This document shows positions 26,824 to 34,163 of a stretch of DNA of 64,000 bases, one piece after another. The stretch covers positions 7,667,001 to 7,731,000 of the forward strand of contig NZ_CP134053.1 of the NCBI RefSeq assembly GCF_031583065.1. The letters run 5' to 3'. Every line of letters begins with the position of its first letter. The first letter of the stretch is position 1. The notes beneath the pieces were generated by a model that saw only the letters and a list, made by a program, of their open reading frames with translations, did no database searches and was not told where the DNA came from. Position numbers and translations under genes: made by a program. Origin of the DNA: Streptomyces sp. CGMCC 4.7035 (GTDB taxonomy: Bacteria; Actinomycetota; Actinomycetes; Streptomycetales; Streptomycetaceae).

Positions 26824-28254
26824 ATGGCTGTCACGCATGCGGCTCGGATCCTCGTCGCCTCCAACCGCGGCCCGGTCTCGTACGCCCTGGACGAGACCGG
26901 GACGCTCACGGCCCGGCGCGGCGGGGGCGGGCTGGTGTCCGGCCTGTCGGCGATCGGCCCGGACGCGGACGCGGTATGGGTCTGCGCGGCCCTGAACGAC
27001 GGTGACCGCGAGGCGGTACGCCGGACGGGTGGTGCGCTGGATCCGGCCGACACGGGCGGGCAGCGCGTACGGATGCTCGACATCGACGCGCAGGTGCACA
27101 CGGACGCGTACAACGGCATCGCGAACTCGGTGCTGTGGTTCGTGCACCACATGCTGTACCAGACACCGCTGGAGCCGGTCTTCGGCACGGAGTTCCGGCG
27201 GCAGTGGGCGGCGTACGAGGCGTACAACCACGCGTTCGCCGAGGCACTGGCCCAGGAGGCGGCCCAGGGAGCGGCGGTCCTGGTCCAGGACTACCACCTC
27301 GCCCTGACCCCCCGGATGCTCCGCGCGCTCCGCCCGGACCTGCGGATCGGCCACTTCTCCCACACACCGTGGGCACCGCCGGACTACTTCCGTCTCCTGC
27401 CCGACGACATCGCGGCGCAGGTGCTCGGCGGGATCCTGGGCGCGGACCGGGCGGCGTTCCTCACCCAGCGGTGGGCGGACGCGTTCACGGAGTGCTGTCA
27501 CGCGGTGCTCGGCCCCGGCATCCCCTCGGGTACGCGCATCGGGGTCCACGGCCTGGGCGCGGACGCGGACTTCCTGCGGAAGCGGGCACACCAGCCGGAC
27601 GTGGACGAGCGGATGGGCGCACTGCGGGAGCAGGTCGGGACGACTCCCGACGGCCGCCCCCGGAAGACGATCGTGCGGGTGGACCGCACGGAGCTGTCCA
27701 AGAACATCGTGCGGGGTCTGCTGGCGTACGAGGAGCTGCTGGAGTCGCGTCCGGAGTGGCGCGAACGGGTCGTCCACGTCGCCTTCGCCTATCCGTCCCG
27801 CCAGGACCTGGCCGTGTACCGGGAGTACACGGCGGAGGTCCAGCGCGTCGCACAGGAGATCAACTCCCGCTATATGACGCCGAGCTGGACGCCGGTCGTG
27901 CTGCATGTGAAGGACGACTTCGCCCGCTCGCTGGCCGCGTACCGACTGGCGGACGTGGCCCTCGTGAACCCCATCCGGGACGGCATGAACCTGGTCGCCA
28001 AGGAGGTCCCGGTGGTCTCCGACGAGGGCTGCGCGCTGGTGCTGTCCCGGGAGGCGGGGGCGTACGAGGAGCTGGCGGGGGACGCGGTGGCCGTGAACCC
28101 GTACGACATCGTGGGCACGGCGCGGGCGCTGCACGAGGCGCTGTCGATGCCGGCGGGTGAGCGGGCCGCCCGCACGGAGGCGCTGGCCGCTCGGGCTACG
28201 GCGCTGCCTCCTGGGCGGTGGTTTTTGGATCAGTTGGCTGCGCTTGAGGTTTGA
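26824..28254 (+). CDS. otsA: Trehalose-6-phosphate synthase
   Basis: The protein has 476 residues, a full-length GT20. It has ILVASNRGPVSY at the N-terminus with the sugar-nucleotide loop RRGGGGLVSGL, VQDYHLALTPRML, IGHFSHTPWAPP, the VDRTELSKNI block and the NPIRDGMNLVAKE donor-binding motif. It forms trehalose-6-phosphate from UDP- or GDP-glucose and glucose-6-phosphate. otsB lies next to it but on the opposite strand, within an inverted repeat. Confidence 0.96.
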   Translation: MAVTHAARILVASNRGPVSYALDETGTLTARRGGGGLVSGLSAIGPDADAVWVCAALNDGDREAVRRTGGALDPADTGGQRVRMLDIDAQVHTDAYNGIANSVLWFVHHMLYQTPLEPVFGTEFRRQWAAYEAYNHAFAEALAQEAAQGAAVLVQDYHLALTPRMLRALRPDLRIGHFSHTPWAPPDYFRLLPDDIAAQVLGGILGADRAAFLTQRWADAFTECCHAVLGPGIPSGTRIGVHGLGADADFLRKRAHQPDVDERMGALREQVGTTPDGRPRKTIVRVDRTELSKNIVRGLLAYEELLESRPEWRERVVHVAFAYPSRQDLAVYREYTAEVQRVAQEINSRYMTPSWTPVVLHVKDDFARSLAAYRLADVALVNPIRDGMNLVAKEVPVVSDEGCALVLSREAGAYEELAGDAVAVNPYDIVGTARALHEALSMPAGERAARTEALAARATALPPGRWFLDQLAALEV

Positions 28255-28290
28255 GCGGGTTGTTTTTCGGCTGCGGGCCGGTGGGGGCTT

Positions 28291-28377
28291 GTCGCTCCCC
28301 CAAGTTCTCGGCTTCGCTCGAACAGGGGGGACCCCCATCGCGGCGGAGCCGCATATCGACACAGCCCCGCGCCCCTG
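28291..28377 (+). repeat. Left arm of an 87-bp inverted repeat flanking otsB
   Basis: This arm matches the reverse complement of 29320-29406 over 87 bp with a single visible mismatch. It contains GTCGCTCCCCCAAGTTCTCG, the palindrome GCGGCGGAGCCGC, and ends in CCCCGCGCCCCTG. It fills most of the 134 bp between otsA and otsB. It resembles a dispersed palindromic intergenic repeat; a partial relative lies at 36787-36860. Confidence 0.9.
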
Positions 28378-28388
28378 TCGGGGCGCGT

Positions 28389-29234
28389 TCACGCGAGCCG
28401 GTGTGCCAATGACCTCAGAAGTTGCACCACCCCCGGCGGGCCGTCGACCACCAGGTCCGCTCGTTTCGCCAGTTCTGTGACCTCGTCGCTGCCGCTGCAG
28501 ACCAGCAGACCGGGGACGCCGGCGGAGCGGAGTTCGTCGACGGCGGCGAAGGCGGGGAGGTCGCCGAGGTCGTCGCCGGCGTACATGACCGCTTCGGGGC
28601 CGGTCTCGCGGACGTACTCCAGCAGGGCCATCCCCTTGTCCATGCCCGGCGGGCGCAGCTCCAGGACCATACGGCCGGGTTCGACGATCAGGCCGTGGCG
28701 GGCGGCGAGTTCGGCGAGGGGTTCGCGCAGGGCCTCGAAAGCGGCTTGCGGATCCTCGGCGCGGCGGGTGTGGACGGCGACGGCGCGTCCCTTCTCCTCG
28801 ATCCACGTGCCGCGCCAGGCGCCGATCCGCTCCAGGAAGCCGGGAAGTTCGGCGCGGACGGCGGCGACGCCGGGGTGCGGGGCGGGGGCGGTGACGGTGC
28901 CGGTGCGGGCGTCCCAGCGTTCGGCGCCGTAATGGCCGAGGACGACGAGGTGTTCGAGGCCGGGGACGCCCGCGAAGCCGCCGTAGCGGACGGCGACGCC
29001 GGCGGGGCGGCCGGTGACGACCGCGATCGAGGCGACCTTCGGGGCGAGGGCCGTGAGGGCGGGGACCGCGTCGGGGTGGGCGCGGGCCTGGTCGGGGTCG
29101 GGGACGATCGGGGCGAGCGTTCCGTCGAAGTCGAACGCGAGGACGGCCCGATCGGGCCGCGTAAGGATGGCGTCGAGACCGTCGCGCCCGGCCGGGGTCG
29201 CGGGCGTCGGCAAGGAGTCCGTGTGGCTGCCCAT
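28389..29234 (-). CDS. otsB: Trehalose-6-phosphate phosphatase
   Basis: The protein has 281 residues. The HAD motif I is AFDFDGTLAPI with Asp35 and Asp37, motif II region VVTGRP, the cap region GHYGAERW, and motif III/IV YAGDDLGDLPAF. It dephosphorylates trehalose-6-P to trehalose in the cytoplasm. It faces otsA (convergent), separated by an inverted-repeat arm. The gene and its upstream 85 bp lie entirely inside the inverted repeat. Confidence 0.94.
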   Translation of the reverse strand: MGSHTDSLPTPATPAGRDGLDAILTRPDRAVLAFDFDGTLAPIVPDPDQARAHPDAVPALTALAPKVASIAVVTGRPAGVAVRYGGFAGVPGLEHLVVLGHYGAERWDARTGTVTAPAPHPGVAAVRAELPGFLERIGAWRGTWIEEKGRAVAVHTRRAEDPQAAFEALREPLAELAARHGLIVEPGRMVLELRPPGMDKGMALLEYVRETGPEAVMYAGDDLGDLPAFAAVDELRSAGVPGLLVCSGSDEVTELAKRADLVVDGPPGVVQLLRSLAHRLA

Positions 29235-29319
29235 GGGACGACCCTAGCGGCGCCGACGCGGGCGCACGTCCCTGTAGGGCTCGCCCCCTGAGAGGGTGTG
29301 CCCCGACAGGGGCGCCCCT

Positions 29320-29406
29320 CAGGGGCGCGGGGCTGTGTCGATATGCGGCTCCGCCGCGATGAGGGTCCCCCCTGTTCGAGCGAAGCCGAGAACTTGGGGG
29401 AGCGAC
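29320..29406 (-). repeat. Right arm of the 87-bp inverted repeat flanking otsB
   Basis: Near-perfect reverse complement of 28291-28377. The arm lies upstream of otsB and downstream of the DUF3263 gene. Beyond it, 29301-29320 adds a small extra palindrome CCCCGACAGGGGCGCCCCT not fully shared with the left arm. Confidence 0.9.
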
Positions 29407-29505
29407 CAGCCCAGAACGACCCGCACACGCCGTACTACCTGCCGTGGCACCCGATGAGGCGCACCCCTCCCCCGGCCGAGCCGCCACGCGCCCAGCGTTC
29501 GGCGC

Positions 29506-29733
29506 CTAGCGTTCGGCGCGCCGGGAGTCGCGGACGCGGCGGAGGCGGTTGACGGTGACCGGGGCGTGCGCGAGGGCTCTGGGGTCGTCGAGGAGGGCGT
29601 TGAGCAGCTGGTAGTAGCGCACGGGCGCGAGGTCCAGCTGCTCGCGTATGGCCCGCTCCTTGGCCCCCGGCCCGGAGAAGCTGCGCCCCTCCAGGGCGAG
29701 GACGGCCTTCTCCCGGGGGTTGAGGTCTTCCAT
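29506..29733 (-). CDS. DUF3263 small DNA-binding-like protein
   Basis: The protein has 75 residues starting MEDLNPREKAVLALEGRSFS. The block GPGAKERAIREQLDLAPVRY and the following YYQLLNALLDDPRAL form a helix-turn-helix-like unit found in the actinobacterial DUF3263 family. Function unknown; a small transcription regulator is plausible. The ATG at 29733 was chosen because the upstream frame is antisense to the ROK gene. It lies next to trehalose genes as in other Streptomyces (from memory). Confidence 0.8.
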   Translation of the reverse strand: MEDLNPREKAVLALEGRSFSGPGAKERAIREQLDLAPVRYYQLLNALLDDPRALAHAPVTVNRLRRVRDSRRAER

Positions 29734-29842
29734 GGGGGAACGGTAGCCGGACGGGCTGACATGCGACTGGCCCCAGGATCGCCGCCGGGCCGTGCTGTCT
29801 CGCCATTCGGGATATTGCCGCCTTGAGGTCCGCACCCGCGCA

Positions 29843-29858
29843 AGTGGACTAGACCTCT
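29843..29858. promoter_or_regulatory. dre site (DasR operator) of the ROK-nagA operon
   Basis: AGTGGACTAGACCTCT matches the DasR consensus ACTGGTCTAGACCAGT at 12-13 of 16 positions, with the CTAGACC core exact. It ends 28 bp before the GTG of the sugar kinase gene, overlapping the expected promoter. DasR control of GlcNAc catabolism is established in Streptomyces. Confidence 0.8.
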
Positions 29859-29886
29859 TTCGGGTCCAGGCCTCACACTGTTCCCC

Positions 29887-30831
29887 GTGAGACATGTCAT
29901 CGCCCTCGATGTGGGCGGCACCGGGATGAAGGCCGCCCTGGTCGGGGCAGGGGGCGAGCTGCTGCACCAGGCCCGGCGGGCTACGGGACGCGAGCGCGGG
30001 CCCGACGCCGTGGTGGAGTCCATCCTCGGTTTCGCCGCTGATCTGCGCACCCACGGCGAGCGGCACATCGGCGAACCCGCGGCCGCCGTCGGCGTGGCCG
30101 TGCCCGGCATCGTCGACGCCGACCGCGGCATCGCCGCCTTCTCCGCCAACCTCGGCTGGCGTGACGTACCGCTGCGCGATCTGCTCAGCGGCCGTCTCGG
30201 CGGCGTTCCCGTCGCACTCGGACACGACGTACGCACCGGAGGGCTCGCCGAGGGCCGGATCGGCGCGGGCAGGGGAACAGACCGCTTCCTGTTCGTGGCC
30301 CTCGGCACCGGCATCGCGGGCGCCATCGGCGTCGGCGGCCGGGTGGAGGCCGGCGCGCACGGCTTCGCGGGCGAGATCGGCCACATCGTCGTACGGCCGG
30401 GCGGGACCCCCTGTCCGTGCGGCCAGCACGGCTGCCTGGAGCGGTACGCCTCCGCCGCCGCCGTCAGCGAGGCCTGGGCGGCGGCGTCGGGCGATCCGGG
30501 GGCGGACGCCGCAGACTGCGCCAAGTCCGTCGAGTCCGGCGACCCCCGGGCGCGGGGTGTCTGGCAGGACGCCGTGGACGCGCTCGCCGACGGACTCGTC
30601 ACCGCGCTCACCCTGCTGGACCCGCGCACCCTGATCATCGGTGGCGGGCTCGCCGAGGCCGGGGAAACGTTGTTCACACCACTGCGCGCGGCCGTACGGC
30701 GACGCGTGACCTTCCAGAAGCTGCCGTCGATCGCCCCCGCGGCACTGGGGGACACCGCCGGATGCCTCGGTGCCGGGCTCATGGCCTGGGATCTCCTCGA
30801 AACCACTGACCCTGCGGAGGTAACCACCTGA
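29887..30831 (+). CDS. ROK-family sugar kinase, probably GlcNAc/glucosamine kinase
   Basis: The protein has 314 residues with a GTG start. The ATP-binding motif is IALDVGGTGMKAALV and the second phosphate loop FLFVALGTGIAGAI. The ROK zinc motif is complete: GEIGHIVV then CPCGQHGCLERYAS. It is an enzyme, as there is no N-terminal helix-turn-helix. Its stop overlaps the nagA start (TGATG) and a dre site precedes it, so the substrate is most likely N-acetylglucosamine, giving GlcNAc-6-P for NagA. Confidence 0.9.
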   Translation: MRHVIALDVGGTGMKAALVGAGGELLHQARRATGRERGPDAVVESILGFAADLRTHGERHIGEPAAAVGVAVPGIVDADRGIAAFSANLGWRDVPLRDLLSGRLGGVPVALGHDVRTGGLAEGRIGAGRGTDRFLFVALGTGIAGAIGVGGRVEAGAHGFAGEIGHIVVRPGGTPCPCGQHGCLERYASAAAVSEAWAAASGDPGADAADCAKSVESGDPRARGVWQDAVDALADGLVTALTLLDPRTLIIGGGLAEAGETLFTPLRAAVRRRVTFQKLPSIAPAALGDTAGCLGAGLMAWDLLETTDPAEVTT

Positions 30832-31976
30832 TGGCCGCTAGCAAGGTTCTCGCCGGTGCCCGGGTGGTGCTGCCCACCGGGATCGTGAACGACGGCCGCG
30901 TGGTCGTGGAGGGCACGCGGATCGCCACGAACGATTCCGCGGGCGCGGAGATCATCGACGTACGAGGGCACTGGCTGGTCCCCGGCTTCGTCGACATCCA
31001 CAACCACGGCGGCGGTGGCGCGTCCTTCACCTCCGGAACCGTCGAGGACGTCCTGCGGGGCGTCCACACCCACCGACTGCACGGCACGACCACGCTCGTC
31101 GCCTCGACCGTCACCGGCGACATGGACTTCCTCGTCCAGCGCGCCGGGCTGCTGAGCGAGCTCGCCGAGCAGGGCGACATCGCCGGCATCCACTTCGAGG
31201 GCCCGTTCATCTCGCCGTGCCGCAAGGGCGCGCACTCCGAGGAGCTGTTGCGCGCGCCGGAACCGGCGGAGGTCCGCAAGCTGATCGACGCGGCGCGCGG
31301 CCGGGCGAAGATGGTCACCCTCGCCACCGAACTGCCCGGCGGCCTCGACTCCGTGCGGCTGCTCGCCGAGCAGGGCGTGATCGCCGCGATCGGGCACACG
31401 GACGCGACGTACGAGCAGACGCTGGAGGCGATCGAGGCGGGCGCCACGGTCGCGACCCATCTCTTCAACGCGATGCCGCCGCTCGGCCACCGTACCCCCG
31501 GCCCCATCACCGCGCTGCTGGAGGACGAGCGGATCACGGTCGAGCTGATCGACGACGGTACGCATCTGCACCCGGCCGCCCTGCAACTGGCGTTCCATCA
31601 CGCGGGCGCGGGGCGGGTCGCGTTCATCACGGACGCCATGGACGCGGCCGGGTTCGGCGACGGCCGCTACATGCTCGGCCCGCTGGAAGTGGAGGTGGCC
31701 GACGGAGTGGCCCGCCTGGTCGAGGGCGGGTCGATCGCCGGCTCGACGCTCACCCTGGACCGCGCGTTCCGGCGGGCGGTCACCGTCGACCGGCTGCCGG
31801 TGGAGGACGTCGTGGCCGCCGTCTCGGCCAACCCGGCGAAGCTGCTGGGCCTCTACGACCGGGTGGGTTCCCTGGAGCCCGGCAAGGACGCCGACCTGGT
31901 GCTGCTGGACGCCGAGTTCGGCCTCAAGGGCGTGATGCGCCGGGGCGAGTGGGTGGTCGATCCCCAACTGGGGTGA
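30831..31976 (+). CDS. nagA: N-acetylglucosamine-6-phosphate deacetylase
   Basis: The protein has 381 residues. It is an amidohydrolase fold with PGFVDIHNHGGGGASFTSG (metal His57 and His59), HFEGPFISPCRKGAH with the metal Glu, GHTDATYEQ, THLFNAMPPLGHRTPG and the catalytic Asp in FITDAMDAAG. It converts GlcNAc-6-P to GlcN-6-P and acetate. It is coupled to the kinase gene and ends at a strong terminator. It can also take the MurQ product. Confidence 0.96.
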   Translation: MAASKVLAGARVVLPTGIVNDGRVVVEGTRIATNDSAGAEIIDVRGHWLVPGFVDIHNHGGGGASFTSGTVEDVLRGVHTHRLHGTTTLVASTVTGDMDFLVQRAGLLSELAEQGDIAGIHFEGPFISPCRKGAHSEELLRAPEPAEVRKLIDAARGRAKMVTLATELPGGLDSVRLLAEQGVIAAIGHTDATYEQTLEAIEAGATVATHLFNAMPPLGHRTPGPITALLEDERITVELIDDGTHLHPAALQLAFHHAGAGRVAFITDAMDAAGFGDGRYMLGPLEVEVADGVARLVEGGSIAGSTLTLDRAFRRAVTVDRLPVEDVVAAVSANPAKLLGLYDRVGSLEPGKDADLVLLDAEFGLKGVMRRGEWVVDPQLG

Positions 31977-31996
31977 TTCATCCCCATGTTGGCATG

Positions 31997-32036
31997 CGGC
32001 GGTCGGCCCCGGGGACTGGGCCGACCGCCGACTCTT
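31997..32036 (+). terminator. Terminator after nagA
   Basis: CGGCGGTCGGCCC (31997-32009) and GGGCCGACCGCCG (32018-32030) form a perfect 13-bp stem, followed by ACTCTTTT. It is one of the few hairpins here with a short T-run and separates nagA from the pfkB-family gene. Confidence 0.92.
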
Positions 32037-32135
32037 TTGGCATGATCAAGCCTCCGCACACCGCCGACGGCAAACGCACTCCGGTATCCCCGCCACCCGG
32101 ACCGCGCCGTCACGACGATCGAGGGAGGTCCCCAG

Positions 32136-33065
32136 GTGATCCTCACGGTCACGCTGAACACCGCTCTCGACATCACCTATCGCGTACGGGCGCTGAGGCC
32201 GCACACCTCGCACCGGGTGACCGAGGTGACCGAACGTCCCGGCGGCAAGGGCCTGAACGTGGCCCGGGTGCTCGCCGCGCTCGGCCATGAGGTGACCGCC
32301 ACCGGCTTCGCGGGCGGCGCGACGGGCCGCTCCCTCCGGGACCAGCTCGCCCGCACACCCGGTGTCGTGGACGCGCTCGTCCCGGTCGAGGGCGCCACCC
32401 GGCGCACGGTCGCGGTGGTCGACGGGACGACCGGCGACACCACCCAGCTCAACGAACCGGGCCCGGTGATAGCGCCCGCCGAGTGGTCGGCTTTCCTGGA
32501 TGCGTACGAGGACCTGGTCGCGTCCGCCGCCGCGGTGGCCCTGTGCGGCAGCCTGCCGCCGGGGGTGCCGGTGGGGGCGTACGCCCAACTGGTGCGCACG
32601 GCACGTGCGGTGGGCGCGCCCGTGCTGCTGGACACCAGCGGTGAGCCGCTGCGCCGTGGGGTCGCCGCCCGCCCGGACATCGTCAAGCCGAACGCCGACG
32701 AACTGGCCGAACTCACCGGCTCCCACGATCCATCGGTGGCCACCCGGGACGCCCGCCGGCGCGGGGCGCACACGGTGGTCGCCTCACTGGGCGCGCAGGG
32801 CCTGCTCGCGGTGAACGCGGAGGGCCGCTGGCGCGCGGTCCCGCCGCGCCGCATCCAGGGCAATCCGACGGGTGCGGGCGACTCGGCGGCCGCGGGCCTG
32901 CTCGCGGGCCTGGTGGAACACCTGCCGTGGCCCCAGCGCCTGGCCCGCGCGGCGGCCCTGTCCGCGGCGACCGTACTGGCCCCGGTGGCGGGCGAGTTCG
33001 ACCGGCGGACCTATGAGGAGCTGCTGGACCAGGTGGCTGTGACGGGCGAGGCCACGGCGGCGTAG
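32136..33065 (+). CDS. PfkB-family sugar kinase (1-phosphofructokinase-like)
   Basis: The protein has 309 residues with a GTG start after GAGGGAGG. N-terminal MILTVTLNTALDITYRV and RPGGKGLNVARVLAALG are typical of 1-phosphofructokinase/tagatose-6-P kinases. The C-terminal signature NPTGAGDSAAAGLLAG has the catalytic Asp and anion hole. The likely substrate is fructose-1-P or tagatose-6-P. It may join aminosugar catabolism by position, but it has its own upstream region of 100 bp after the nagA terminator. Confidence 0.88.
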   Translation: MILTVTLNTALDITYRVRALRPHTSHRVTEVTERPGGKGLNVARVLAALGHEVTATGFAGGATGRSLRDQLARTPGVVDALVPVEGATRRTVAVVDGTTGDTTQLNEPGPVIAPAEWSAFLDAYEDLVASAAAVALCGSLPPGVPVGAYAQLVRTARAVGAPVLLDTSGEPLRRGVAARPDIVKPNADELAELTGSHDPSVATRDARRRGAHTVVASLGAQGLLAVNAEGRWRAVPPRRIQGNPTGAGDSAAAGLLAGLVEHLPWPQRLARAAALSAATVLAPVAGEFDRRTYEELLDQVAVTGEATAA

Positions 33066-33082
33066 GAGCGCCGGACGGCGGC

Positions 33083-33099
33083 GGGCCTCGGGGAGGCCC
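33083..33099. terminator. Short hairpin between convergent genes
   Basis: GGGCCTC (33083-33089) pairs with GAGGCCC (33093-33099) around a 3-nt loop. It sits in the 46 bp between the pfkB-type gene and the convergent CBM35 protein gene. Confidence 0.55.
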
Positions 33100-33111
33100 C
33101 CGGGGGACCGG

Positions 33112-34047
33112 CTACTTCGACCAGCCCTGCGTCAGCCACAGCTGATCGAGGTAGGCGTTGCACTGGTTCCCCTGCTCGCAGGAGATCCGGATCGTGTTCG
33201 TGCCCTTGTTGAGCTGGAGGTAGTTGTACGTCTTCGTCCAGCCCTTCTCCCAGTTGCCCGCTGGTGCGTTCGCCCAGTTCTTCAGCGAGAGGGGGTTGGT
33301 CTGCGCCGTGCCGTTGACCGTGAGGGTGGCGGTGGCGTCGACGCCGGGCACGCCGTAGCCGGTGTGCAGCGTGTACTTGCCGTCCGAGGGGACGTCCACG
33401 CTCCAGGTCACGGCAGCGCCGACGTTGTTGAAGCCCGCCACATAGATCCCGCCGTCGGACTTGGCGCCCTTGACGTCGGACGCGGTGGTGGTGCCGCCCT
33501 CCAGCCGCAGGGCCTTCGCATCGATCTCCGGCAGTTCACCGGCGGCCGTGGAAGCGGACGCCGACGCGGACGCCGAGGCGCTCTGCGAGGCGGTCGGGCT
33601 GCTCGACGCGCCGCCCGCCTTGTCCTTGTCGTCGTCGTTGCCGTTCATCATGGCGACGCCGATGCCGATCACGACCGCGGCGACCACCGCGATCGCGCCG
33701 ATCAGCAGGCCCTTGGTGTTGGGCCCACGGCCGCGCCCGCCGCCGCCCGCGCCGCCCATCGGCGCCTGACGGGTCGTGGGGGCGCCGCCCGGCATGGTCT
33801 CGGGCGCCGCGTAGTGCGGGTTCGGCTGGCCGTAGCCCTGCTGCTGCGGCACCTGGCCGTAGCCGGCCGCCGGGGCCCCCGGCTGGCCGTACTGGCGCTC
33901 GCCGACCGCGCGCACTCTGTTGACGGAGCCCGGGTAGCCGTAGCCGCCCGTGGGCGGCTGGGCGCCGTTGGCCTGACCATCGGCGTAGAGGTAGCCGAAC
34001 GGGTCGTCGTCCTCGGGCGTGCTCGCGCCGTTGTTGCCGGGCGTCAT
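33112..34047 (-). CDS. Membrane-anchored CBM35 carbohydrate-binding protein
   Basis: The protein has 311 residues. A cytoplasmic N-terminus (1-105) is rich in Gly, Pro, Gln and Tyr with QQQGYGQPNPHY-like repeats. One transmembrane helix lies at about 112-133 (LLIGAIAVVAAVVIGIGVAM). A low-complexity Ser/Ala linker follows at about 145-170. The C-terminal domain (175-311) is a CBM35/CBM6 jelly roll, with DGKYTLHTGYGVPG and NYLQLNKGTNTIRISC, and ends in a Cys pair region and LTQGWSK. No catalytic domain is present. It likely binds a cell-surface or environmental glycan. It lies 116 bp downstream of cdgB on the same strand. Confidence 0.85.
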   Translation of the reverse strand: MTPGNNGASTPEDDDPFGYLYADGQANGAQPPTGGYGYPGSVNRVRAVGERQYGQPGAPAAGYGQVPQQQGYGQPNPHYAAPETMPGGAPTTRQAPMGGAGGGGRGRGPNTKGLLIGAIAVVAAVVIGIGVAMMNGNDDDKDKAGGASSSPTASQSASASASASASTAAGELPEIDAKALRLEGGTTTASDVKGAKSDGGIYVAGFNNVGAAVTWSVDVPSDGKYTLHTGYGVPGVDATATLTVNGTAQTNPLSLKNWANAPAGNWEKGWTKTYNYLQLNKGTNTIRISCEQGNQCNAYLDQLWLTQGWSK

Positions 34048-34163
34048 CCCTAGGTACTCCTCAGCAGGTGCGGTCCAGATGCGTACGTGGCTGATTGGCG
34101 AGCCTACCGGTTCCCGCGACCTCAAACGGGTGTTCTTCCCATCACCCGGGCGCTGACCTGGGG

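Noticed and set aside
26689..29487. Very long minus-strand open frame opposite otsA and otsB
   Set aside because: It spans two well supported genes in other frames, is Arg/Pro-rich and lacks a plausible start. High GC makes such antisense frames common here.
29319..31967. Long minus-strand open frame covering the ROK-nagA region
   Set aside because: It reads antisense to two enzymes with complete motifs and contains only the DUF3263 gene as a true segment of one part in its own frame.
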